A stretch of 16,157 bases of DNA, taken from Rhodospirillaceae bacterium. Its GTDB lineage: Bacteria > Pseudomonadota > Alphaproteobacteria > UBA8366 > GCA-2717185. Numbering within the stretch: position 1 is the stretch's first letter; the number at the start of each line of letters is the position of its first letter. The translations under genes were made by a program, and so were the position numbers. Shown in pieces: positions 1 to 5,483 of this stretch. Location of the stretch: contig JAPPPC010000259.1 in assembly GCA_028817685.1 (NCBI GenBank), positions 1 to 16,157 of the forward strand. Direction: 5' to 3'. Under the pieces are notes generated by a model. It was not told the origin of the DNA and ran no database searches. It saw only the letters and a program-made list of their open reading frames with translations.

Positions 1-199
1 GAATGGTGCTGATGTATTTAAGGCCTTCAACTTGACCACCCAAACAAAATTCCCGCATACCTGCGGAATCCACTCCACCTGCTTTTTGAGTGAATGATAC
101 CCATCTAAAATCTTCAGCAAGGAGCGACATAAGTTCATCGGTGTCCTGTTCGTTAACCGCCTTTTCCGATGCGCGCGCGTATCTCTCAAAAGTAAGCAT
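1..199 (-). CDS. SnoaL/NTF2-like protein, N-terminal part (cut by window edge)
   Basis: The reading frame starts at ATG (complement of 197-199) and stays open to the window edge, giving 66 residues. An AAGGA ribosome binding site sits five bases before the ATG. The start (MLTFERYARASEKAVNEQD, then LMSLLAEDFRWVSF) has the helix-helix-strand pattern typical of the opening of SnoaL-like/NTF2-like cone-fold proteins, with an acidic 'L..LLAEDF.W' turn. Members of this fold are small enzymes (isomerases, cyclases, hydrolases) or binding proteins, so the substrate cannot be named from the fold. It lies downstream of the 207-residue alpha+beta-barrel-type gene on the same strand, 126 bp away, with a palindrome between them. 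The two could act on the same small molecule, but that is inference. The C-terminal half is outside the window. Confidence 0.7.
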   Translation of the reverse strand, partial: MLTFERYARASEKAVNEQDTDELMSLLAEDFRWVSFTQKAGGVDSAGMREFCLGGQVEGLKYISTI

Positions 200-260
200 T
201 GTTTTTCCTTACAGCTCTCCAGGTTTATAGTCTCGAAATTGTGGCGTAGGCCGATAGCGA

Positions 261-272
261 CTAGTGCACTAG
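261..272. promoter_or_regulatory. 12-bp perfect palindrome, candidate operator
   Basis: CTAGTGCACTAG is a perfect 12-bp palindrome, 62 bp upstream of the SnoaL-like start codon. It is followed at once by a looser GACC/GGTC pair (272-286). Symmetric sites of this size before small accessory enzymes are often bound by TetR- or MarR-type repressors, but no such repressor is encoded beside it. The operator role is inferred from position and symmetry only. Confidence 0.35.
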
Positions 273-325
273 ACCGACTTTTGGTCCGTCCCAATTCCCA
301 TCTAGTTGAATGTGATACGGAATGG

Positions 326-949
326 TTAAAACGCTACCATCACGCTTGCTGTTTGAAGGGAAGAAAACGTATTGGCCTTCTCGATTAGGGATTGCATTTC
401 CGAATCAGCCGCAGCTCCATCCATAACCTCACCAAGGTGATCTAAGGACTTGAATTGATATGAAACACCTATACGGCTCATTTCCATGCTCAGAACAGGC
501 ATGAATGCTCTGACATTCACCTCTTCTTTATCCATAATTTTTTGGACACCTTCCAAGATTGGCATCGTCTTTGATACATCAGCTCTGGAGATAGAGTAGT
601 GCCTAATCATTGATACGGGGTTACTCGTCCATTTTCCTTCACCAAAAATCGTGCGATGCACATCTCTACTAACGACCATTTCACCAGCAGGGTCGGTTTC
701 CCTTAGTGCTCTGATTTCCTGGCCTTCGGGGTCATCAGCTGCTTTAAGAAGAGCCGCAGACGCTGTTTTAAAGTCAGGGTACATTCGCACTAAACCGATA
801 CATTCTGTGTACCGACCAGCAACAAAGTTTGTTGTCTTAGCGTTAGCGCCATAACGTTCGAATATAGAGCCCATTTTTTTTAGGCGTTCTTCTGCCACGG
901 AGCGCCTCCCTGAGAATGGCCGTAAAATATTTGCAACAAGCACTGACAT
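326..949 (-). CDS. Uncharacterised protein, apparent tandem dimeric alpha+beta-barrel (ABM/NIPSNAP-like) domains
   Basis: This gene encodes 207 residues. The ATG at 947-949 is preferred over a GTG eight codons upstream because a purine-rich GAGGAAACAGGAA stretch precedes it. No signal peptide or membrane segment is visible. The two halves (about residues 2-104 and 110-207) follow the same plan: a hydrophobic strand, a helix ending near 'ERYGA' or 'DKEEV', a strand, a second strand ('TECIGLVRMY' or 'MSRIGVSYQF'), then an acidic helix containing 'AADDPEGQEI' or 'AAADSEMQSL'. This is the ferredoxin-like pattern of dimeric alpha+beta-barrel proteins, so the chain probably folds as a pseudo-dimer. 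Such domains include monooxygenases, NIPSNAP-like proteins and many of unknown function; no catalytic residue could be fixed. It precedes the SnoaL-like gene on the same strand. An inverted repeat at 997-1018 may control it. Codon use is more AT-rich than in the right half of the window. Confidence 0.7.
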   Translation of the reverse strand: MSVLVANILRPFSGRRSVAEERLKKMGSIFERYGANAKTTNFVAGRYTECIGLVRMYPDFKTASAALLKAADDPEGQEIRALRETDPAGEMVVSRDVHRTIFGEGKWTSNPVSMIRHYSISRADVSKTMPILEGVQKIMDKEEVNVRAFMPVLSMEMSRIGVSYQFKSLDHLGEVMDGAAADSEMQSLIEKANTFSSLQTASVMVAF

Positions 950-996
950 GATTCCTGTTTCCTCTGCGTCCACAATGAATTAATTTGTAAAATCAA

Positions 997-1018
997 ATGT
1001 TAAGATTCTGTCTAACAT
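997..1018. promoter_or_regulatory. Inverted repeat upstream of the 207-residue gene, candidate operator
   Basis: ATGTTA (997-1002) and TAACAT (1013-1018) are perfect inverted arms separated by 10 bases, 48 bp upstream of the ATG at 949. The position is right for a promoter or operator region. No convincing -35/-10 pair could be fixed, and no regulator can be assigned. Confidence 0.3.
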
Positions 1019-1368
1019 CATTTTGTCATCACGGTTCAGGAAACATAGCGCTGTTTCATAGCCGTTATCTGGTGGCGACCGAAAAAAAACTCTATAGGTC
1101 AACCGTTTATGTAGAGCGACACCGGAGTTATCAGCTCTCAGGCTTCAATCACACCACCTTTGACACCCCATATAACACCGAATTCCGTACACATTCACAC
1201 CACACCCGTAAGCCTTATTGTGATCATCAATGCGTTGTTGATGTACTTAAGGTTAAAACTTATTGTTACCACTACTACCAATCGGACATGCTACCCGCCC
1301 TTCATACCCTTCATACTTTAAAAAAATTAAATTATATTAATACGTTTTTCAAAGTGCAGGCTACCCAA
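1019..1368. other. AT-rich intergenic stretch without a supported gene
   Basis: No convincing gene was found here. The plus strand has an open frame across 997-1407, but its product is rich in His, Tyr, Thr and Cys, shows no domain pattern and has no ribosome binding site. The stretch contains a 9-bp tandem duplication (CCCTTCATA twice, about 1299-1317) and a small inverted repeat CATCAA/TTGATG near 1225-1243. On the minus strand, several frames near 1100-1290 are open only briefly, as expected of non-coding or decayed DNA. Confidence 0.5.
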
Positions 1369-1398
1369 TATCACAAAAATAATTTACTTTTTGTGATA
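1369..1398. repeat. 11-bp perfect inverted repeat (8-nt spacer)
   Basis: TATCACAAAAA (1369-1379) and TTTTTGTGATA (1388-1398) are exact reverse complements around an 8-base spacer. The right arm is also the first unit of the 21-bp direct-repeat array. On the minus strand it lies about 80-110 bases past the stop codon of the winged-helix gene. It could be a weak hairpin, but the AT-rich stem with no clean U-tract makes it a poor intrinsic terminator. A protein-binding site is equally possible. Confidence 0.6.
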
Positions 1399-1471
1399 GA
1401 TACCTAACATCTTTTGATAGATAGCTTTCATTTTTTGAGAGCAAAATCTCAAGTTGTGAGATGTTTCAAAT
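1388..1471. repeat. Four direct repeats at exact 21-bp spacing (iteron-like)
   Basis: Four copies of the 8-mer TTKTGAKA (K is G or T) occur at 1391, 1412, 1433 and 1454: TTGTGATA, TTTTGATA, TTTTGAGA and TTGTGAGA. The spacing is exactly 21 bp each time, which is two helical turns. The first two copies share a longer match, TTKTGATAGATA. An inverted copy, TATCACAA, lies at 1369-1376. The array starts eight bases after the stop codon of the winged-helix gene, read on the minus strand. Same-face repeats of about 20-22 bp are the classic layout of plasmid iterons and of multi-site operators; which applies here is not known. Confidence 0.6.
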
Positions 1472-1479
1472 TATTGGTA

Positions 1480-2148
1480 TCACTGGCCTTCTTCTTTCAC
1501 TTCATCAAATGCACCGTTCAGGGCCAATTCAAATAGGCTTTCATCCGCATCCATCGGATTGGGATTACGGGTCTTTTGAGAATCTACTTCAGCGGAGCTA
1601 GCACGCATCTCATCGATCATAACCACCTTACGTGCAAACCTAACGACGTCTGGGTCGGTATATTTTAGCGTCATCCTGTCGATCAACTCCTCGCGCGCAA
1701 CATCTGTCATGGAATATTCGTTTCCCCCTAGGAGCGATTTGTTAACTGTCAGAATTTCTAACTCGACCCCTTGGTTTAATATCTTCGTCACTGTCGTGCG
1801 CTTAACCTTAATTACCTCCAAATGACACTGCGTTTCTACTTGAGAGACCGTGACTACAGGGTGTTCCAATAGCAAATCGATTACGACACGACTTACCAAC
1901 CCCGAGGTCACAGAAACCGATCGCCATTTCCATAGCGTTTCACCTACAGCTCCACCCATGTTGTGGTTGGTCAACTTAAGGACTGCACGCGTCATCGCGC
2001 GACACAGGGGCCGCCGAAAAGCGAAAATTGCATGTGATAGCACCTCATTATAATCGCGATCATTAGCCTCAAGCACCTTCCTACGACGGGTATAGCGGTG
2101 CTTTAACAGCGCTAATTTTTTTGCTAACAAATTTGGTTCTTTAATCAT
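1480..2148 (-). CDS. Winged-helix DNA-binding protein of unknown role
   Basis: This gene encodes 222 residues. The start is the ATG at 2146-2148, with GGAG six bases before it; an in-frame TTG four codons upstream is less likely. The N-terminus is strongly basic (KHRYTRRRK, about residues 16-24). Residues about 86-155 look like a winged helix: a helix (SRVVIDLLLEHP), a second helix (VTVSQVETQCH), a recognition-type helix (VKRTTVTKILNQGVELEIL), a wing with a glycine turn (LLGGNEYSMT) and a closing helix (REELIDRMTLKY). The C-terminal 40 residues are acidic and probably disordered. The family is not recognised. A MarR-like regulator, a phage-type DNA-binding protein or a diverged replication initiator are all possible. 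A repeat array follows the stop codon, and a promoter with an overlapping inverted repeat precedes the gene. Base composition is AT-rich, suggesting transfer. Confidence 0.65.
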   Translation of the reverse strand: MIKEPNLLAKKLALLKHRYTRRRKVLEANDRDYNEVLSHAIFAFRRPLCRAMTRAVLKLTNHNMGGAVGETLWKWRSVSVTSGLVSRVVIDLLLEHPVVTVSQVETQCHLEVIKVKRTTVTKILNQGVELEILTVNKSLLGGNEYSMTDVAREELIDRMTLKYTDPDVVRFARKVVMIDEMRASSAEVDSQKTRNPNPMDADESLFELALNGAFDEVKEEGQ

Positions 2149-2175
2149 TGTACTCTCCAACTACTAGAACGCTGT

Positions 2176-2204
2176 GTTAATCTGATCGGACAATTTGTTG
2201 TCAA
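2176..2204 (-). promoter_or_regulatory. Candidate promoter and operator of the winged-helix gene
   Basis: On the minus strand a perfect -35 box, TTGACA (complement of 2199-2204), is followed after 17 bases by a weak -10, ATTAAC (complement of 2176-2181). An inverted repeat GACAA/TTGTC (2189-2193 and 2198-2202) overlaps the -35 box. A protein bound there would block RNA polymerase, so autorepression is plausible, though inferred. Confidence 0.4.
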
Positions 2205-2408
2205 GGTCACACTTTTGTCCCAGAATACGTATCCATGGTATCGATGTCGCTAGCTCTATTTTTGATAAATAAATCGCGAACCCGCTACCGAACCGTTTGC
2301 TCCAAAACTTATTCGCACCAAGTTCGAGGCACCGGAAACGCGGAACTGTCTTTTGGCCTGTCGTCGATGAAACACCCCGCCAAAGCCCACGAAGGTGCCG
2401 CCGCTATC

Positions 2409-2663
2409 TCAAGATAGTTCATACTGCCAGCCTTTATGCGCAAGTATGACAAGTTTGCACGGCGGTGTGCAAACGACGGCGTCGATCACGTTCGCAATCT
2501 CATGCGTCTCGGCGAACTCGAACTTATCGACCGCAAACGTCTCGATATCTGCTGACAGGTTGGTCTGGGCCGCGGTGAGCTCCTCCCAGGTCTTGGCCAG
2601 CGTGTCGGGATCGTATGCCTCGATGGCGAAGGGTTCTGGCCTGCCATGGAAAAAGCGGTCCAT
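2409..2663 (-). pseudogene. Short ORF of unknown function, probably 5'-truncated at the insertion sequence
   Basis: An 84-codon frame runs from ATG at 2661-2663 to TGA. No ribosome binding site precedes the ATG, and the open frame continues upstream into the IS3 element until a TAA. That suggests the true 5' end was removed when the element inserted or a deletion followed. The product starts MDRFFHGRPEPFAIEAYDPD and ends with KLVILAHKGWQYELS; it has no recognised motif, signal peptide or membrane segment. Codon use is GC-rich and resembles the right part of the window, so this looks like resident DNA and not part of the AT-rich segment to its left. A short palindrome, CTATCT-CA-AGATAG, covers its stop codon. 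It could alternatively be a complete small gene with a weak start. Confidence 0.4.
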
Positions 2664-2713
2664 TTTGATTGAGCGAATCAGGCTTATTCGAACCCTTTAA
2701 GAAGGAGGACAGA

Positions 2714-2989
2714 ATGAGCCGCAAACGAACCCCGGAACAGATCATCGCGAAGCTGCGTGAGGCGGAAGTTGCCTTGTCGCAAGGCGAGACGACGGGCCAG
2801 GTGTGCCGTCGTCTGGGTGTATCGGAACAGACGTACTACAGGTGGCGCAAGGAATACGGGGGGCTGAAGGTCGATCAGGCCAAGCGCCTTAAGGAGCTTG
2901 AGAAGGAGAACTCGCGGCTGCGTCGTGCGGTCTCCGATCTAACACTGGACAAGCAGATCCTGAAAGAGGCGCTCTCGGGAAACTACTGA
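2714..2989 (+). CDS. IS3-family transposase OrfA
   Basis: This gene encodes 91 residues. The ATG at 2714 has GGAGG five bases before it and is preferred to an in-frame start 15 codons upstream. The product begins MSRKRTPEQIIAKLREAEV, the standard opening of IS3-family (IS407/IS3-like) OrfA. It carries a helix-turn-helix at about residues 8-45 ('TTGQVCRRLGVSEQTYYRWRK'), which binds the terminal repeats, and a leucine-zipper-like helix at about 50-82 (KRLKELEKENSRLRRAV), which pairs subunits. Its last codons overlap orfB in the -1 frame, as in elements that make an OrfAB fusion by programmed frameshifting. The frame is intact although its partner is broken, so at most a DNA-binding OrfA would be made. 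Confidence 0.9.
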   Translation: MSRKRTPEQIIAKLREAEVALSQGETTGQVCRRLGVSEQTYYRWRKEYGGLKVDQAKRLKELEKENSRLRRAVSDLTLDKQILKEALSGNY

Positions 2990-3850
2990 GCCCCGCCCGC
3001 CGCCGCGCCTGTGTCGATCATGTTCAATCGGTTTTGCCCGTCTCGGAACATCGTGCTTGCCGTGTTGTCGGACAACATCGCTCGACCCAGCGAAAGATGC
3101 CTCAGGGACGATCGGACGAAGATGCATTGACCAGAGCCGTCATCGATCTGGCGTCCGAATACGGCTGTTACGGCTACCGCCGGATCTGGGGGCTTCTTCG
3201 CATGCAAGGCTGGCAGGTCGGTGTGTCGCGGGTTGAGCGGATCTGGCGGCGGGAGGGGCTGAAGGTGCCCAAGAAGCAATCGAAACGCGGCCGGTTATGG
3301 CTGAATGACGGATCTTGTATCCGTCTGCGGCCATGCTGGCCACGCCATGTATGGAGCTACGACTTCGTTGAGGACCGTACGCATGACGGCCGGTCCTTCC
3401 GCATCCTGACGGTGATCGACGAGTTCACCCGAGAGTGCCTAGCGCTGCCAACAGCACGGCGGTTACGGAGCGATGATGTCCTGGCCTGTCTGACGGATTT
3501 GTTCTCCAGGCACGGCCCGCCTGATCATATTCGCTCCGACAACGGCCCGGAATTCATTGCTACGGCGTTCGTGACTGGCTGGGCAAGGTCGGCGCCACAA
3601 CCCTTTACATCGAGCCCGGTAGCCCTTGGAAAACGGCTACAAAGAGAGCTTTAACGGCAAGCTAAGAAACGAGCTACTCAATACCGAGATCTTCATGTCC
3701 TTGCATGAAGCCCAGGTGCTGATCGAACGCCGGAAGCATCATGACGGCACCATCCGGCCACACTCAATCCTGGGATACCGTCCGCCAGTACCGGCAACAA
3801 TCATAACAAAAGTTCCGATACGCCAGGCGCTATTGATGGGCTCCACCTGA
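2986..3850 (+). pseudogene. IS3-family transposase OrfB, two single-base deletions
   Basis: OrfB would be the DDE integrase-type catalytic subunit. The frame opens in the -1 phase over the orfA stop (LLSPARRRACVDHVQ), shows the HTH_21-type segment (YGCYGYRRIWGLLR) and then the rve core. The first catalytic Asp is at 3361-3363 (SYDFVED) and the second at 3538-3540 (RSDNGPEF). A base, probably G, is missing near 3564-3569, after which the frame RDWLGKVGATTLYIEPGSPW continues one phase off; another is missing near 3627-3632. The catalytic Glu (GYKESFNGKLRNELLN) is at 3644-3646. Restoring both bases puts exactly 35 residues between the second Asp and the Glu, the D(35)E spacing of the family. No active transposase can be translated without two compensating frameshifts. 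Confidence 0.88.
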
Positions 3851-3915
3851 TCGAACCTTCCCAACCAGAAAAATGCTCTAACATAAGAACTGGTACGAAG
3901 ATCGGGGGCACGTCA

Positions 3916-4150
3916 CCTTGGTGAGATTTGCCCTATAGAGGTTTGTCTCTGTGAGATCTCCCCTAGATAGTTCTGCGCCCTTGAGGTTTGCGTCTTGGAG
4001 AAACTACCCGTTGACATATGCTCTTTTTAAATCAATGCCCTCACAGACATTGAGAGCATGCAGCTTTTTCAAACTGACCTCATCAAACGCCTGAGCAGCC
4101 GGGCCAGCCATAAGCGCCACGGCGGCAAATAGAACAGCAAACCGGAACAT
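3916..4150 (-). pseudogene. Secreted pentapeptide-repeat protein, internal stop and 3' end lost to the IS
   Basis: The ATG at 4148-4150 opens a frame with a clear signal peptide: MFRFAVLFAAVALMAG and then PAAQA, with cleavage likely after Ala21. Codon 49 (4004-4006) is TAG. Beyond it the same frame continues as a pentapeptide-repeat domain, LQDANLKGAELSRGDLTETN, then LYRANLTK, each unit fitting A(D/N)Lxx, until it meets the right end of the IS3 element. Pentapeptide repeats form a right-handed beta-helix; periplasmic members are mostly of unknown function. Two lesions, an internal stop and the loss of the 3' part, mean no functional product. The missing 3' end is not found on the far side of the element. 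The gene is somewhat AT-rich compared with the LysR gene beyond it. Confidence 0.8.
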
Positions 4151-4290
4151 AAGAAGCCTCTTCTAAGCGCATCCACGTCAATAGGATGGCCGAGGAGTGC
4201 CGTCCCCTGAACCGGCGACCTGAAATCTGGAGTTTCAAGTCCCCAGCAAGTCCCCGTAGCGAATAATTGGTACTAAAGGCTGGCTGCAAC

Positions 4291-4322
4291 TAAAAAATGG
4301 CCGGAACCAAAAGGTTCCGGCC
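4291..4322 (-). terminator. Strong Rho-independent terminator
   Basis: Read on the minus strand, GGCCGGAACC, the four-base loop TTTT and GGTTCCGGCC form a perfect 10-bp GC-rich stem, followed at once by ATTTTTTAG. Stem plus T-run is a textbook intrinsic terminator. It lies 211 bp past the LysR stop codon, so it ends either a long LysR 3' UTR or a separate short transcript. Confidence 0.85.
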
Positions 4323-4411
4323 AGTTTGAACAGGGAGGCTTCACGTCTGGGAGACGAAGAATCTTGCGATCCTTGCAACCAGGCACGCATGCCTGGAAGC
4401 AGAAGCGTGTA

Positions 4412-4428
4412 TTGTTGCAATGCAACAA
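4412..4428. promoter_or_regulatory. 17-bp perfect palindrome, candidate operator
   Basis: TTGTTGCA-A-TGCAACAA is a perfect palindrome around one central base, located about 90 bp before the minus-strand terminator. The TGCA-rich symmetry recalls sites bound by helix-turn-helix or PhaR-type regulators, but no regulator can be named from sequence alone. Confidence 0.35.
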
Positions 4429-4532
4429 CCAGGTGTTAGACAGATAGGATTTCGCAGACGATTTCGCTAACGGGATTTTATCAATTCAGCCATGCAGAAA
4501 TTGCATACCCGAGAGTTGTTCCAGAAAACCCC

Positions 4533-5423
4533 TTAACTCTTTGATTCTGCGATCTTTTGCAATAGGAAGTCTCGGAATATGGCAATCCGCTTCGAGTGAC
4601 GCAGCTCTTCCGGGTAGACGAAATAGGCCTGAATGGTCGGGCCCGCCAGGTCCGGCAGGACCTGCACCAGATTCACGTCCTCGGGAATCATGTAGTCCGG
4701 CAAACTACCGATTCCGAGCCCGCTGCGCACCGCCCGATAGATTCCATAGACATTGTTGACGTGCAGCGCCGGGCGACGGGGCTTTTTCGCGTCCGCGCCG
4801 GCTTCCAGCAACCAGTTAACCGAGGGCACCGGGGGCGGCATGTCCTGGCCGAAAACAATCAGCTTATGATCATTCAGATCCTGCGGCGTCTTGGGCTCGC
4901 CATGGATCTCAAGATATTGCCGCGACGCATAGATATGCGTGCTGAGCGCCAGCAAATGACGCTGGATCAAATCCGGCTGGCGCGGTGGGGTCAGTCGGAT
5001 ACCGATATCCGCCTGGCGCATGCCAAGATCCAGTTCGGCCTCGGTCAGGATCAGGTGAAAATCGACTTCGGGATAGGTTTCGACGAACTCCTTGATGCGC
5101 GGTGTCAGCCAGGTGGAGCCGAAAGATACGGTCGTCGTCACCCGTAGAGGGCCGGACGGGTTTTCGCGCGTTTCGCTCAGTTGCGATTCGACCACCGACA
5201 GCTTGTGAAACACGTCCTTCACGGTCTGAAAGAGCAGCTCGCCCTGCTCCGTGAGGATCAGACCCCGGGCATGCCGATGGAACAGCTTGATGCTCAAACT
5301 GTCCTCCAGCGCACTGACCTGCCGGCTGACAGCCGACTGGCTCAGATTCAATGTCGCGCCGGCATGCGTGAAACTGCCCGCTTCGGCGACATCATGAAAT
5401 ATGCGTAGTCTGTCCCAGTCCAT
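4533..5423 (-). CDS. LysR-family transcriptional regulator
   Basis: This gene encodes 296 residues, the normal length of the family. Residues 1-60 form the winged helix-turn-helix: MDWDRLRIFHDVAEAGSFTH, then 'ATLNLSQSAVSRQVSALEDSL' as the turn and recognition helix, and 'KLFHRHARGLILTEQG'. A linker helix follows (about 62-88), then the two-lobed co-inducer domain (about 90-290; 'SGPLRVTTTVSFGSTWLTP', 'GMRQADIGIR', 'AVRSGLGIGSLPDYM'). It should bind DNA as a tetramer and respond to a small ligand, but target and ligand cannot be read from the sequence. It is transcribed in the same direction as the 636-residue gene, 60 bp behind it, with a short GGCCC/GGGCC hairpin between. No strong ribosome binding site precedes the ATG. 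Unlike many LysR genes, it has no divergent neighbour that would reveal the target. Confidence 0.93.
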   Translation of the reverse strand: MDWDRLRIFHDVAEAGSFTHAGATLNLSQSAVSRQVSALEDSLSIKLFHRHARGLILTEQGELLFQTVKDVFHKLSVVESQLSETRENPSGPLRVTTTVSFGSTWLTPRIKEFVETYPEVDFHLILTEAELDLGMRQADIGIRLTPPRQPDLIQRHLLALSTHIYASRQYLEIHGEPKTPQDLNDHKLIVFGQDMPPPVPSVNWLLEAGADAKKPRRPALHVNNVYGIYRAVRSGLGIGSLPDYMIPEDVNLVQVLPDLAGPTIQAYFVYPEELRHSKRIAIFRDFLLQKIAESKS

Positions 5424-5483
5424 AACGAAACTTGATCGAGCTTCAGCGAAGTCCGGCCCTTTGACGGGCCCGTATTTATCCGG

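Larger units (their letters stand above)
2664..3915 (+). mobile_element. Degenerate IS3-family insertion sequence, left end missing
   Basis: The element has the IS3-family two-gene layout, with orfA followed by an overlapping orfB one frame back. The right end is placed at 3915, where the sequence reads GGGGGCACGTCA: IS3-family elements end in CA, and the interrupted pentapeptide gene resumes exactly there. The matching left end would start TGACGTGCCCCC, but nothing like it occurs before orfA; only about 50 bp separate the left neighbour from the orfA start. The left terminal repeat therefore seems deleted, and the left boundary (2664) is approximate. The gene cut on the right does not continue on the left, so a deletion or recombination followed insertion. 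With a broken orfB and one end gone, the element should not move by itself. Confidence 0.8.
4151..4532. other. Intergenic region with terminator and palindromes, no protein gene seen
   Basis: No reading frame here has both a start with a ribosome binding site and a protein-like product. Structure is concentrated at 4290-4470: an intrinsic terminator (4291-4322), a hairpin CCAGGCA-CGCA-TGCCTGG (4379-4396), a 17-bp palindrome (4412-4428) and an 8-bp direct repeat, GATTTCGC, at 4448-4455 and 4460-4467. All would suit either the 3' end of the LysR transcript or a short independent minus-strand RNA. Confidence 0.5.

Noticed and set aside
1236..1265. Similarity of a short stretch to the start of the window (GATGTA.TTAAGG; LKYI when translated on the minus strand), suggesting a decayed second SnoaL-like copy
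   Set aside because: The match is about a dozen bases, and the surrounding frames have stops and no further likeness; chance is adequate.
997..1407. Plus-strand open frame of 136 codons in the AT-rich spacer
   Set aside because: It has no ribosome binding site, an odd His/Tyr/Thr-rich composition and no conserved pattern, and it overlaps the operator-like and repeat sites.
2235..2417. Plus-strand open frame of 60 codons before the short GC-rich ORF
   Set aside because: No ribosome binding site or recognisable pattern; it covers the promoter side of the winged-helix gene and reads as non-coding.
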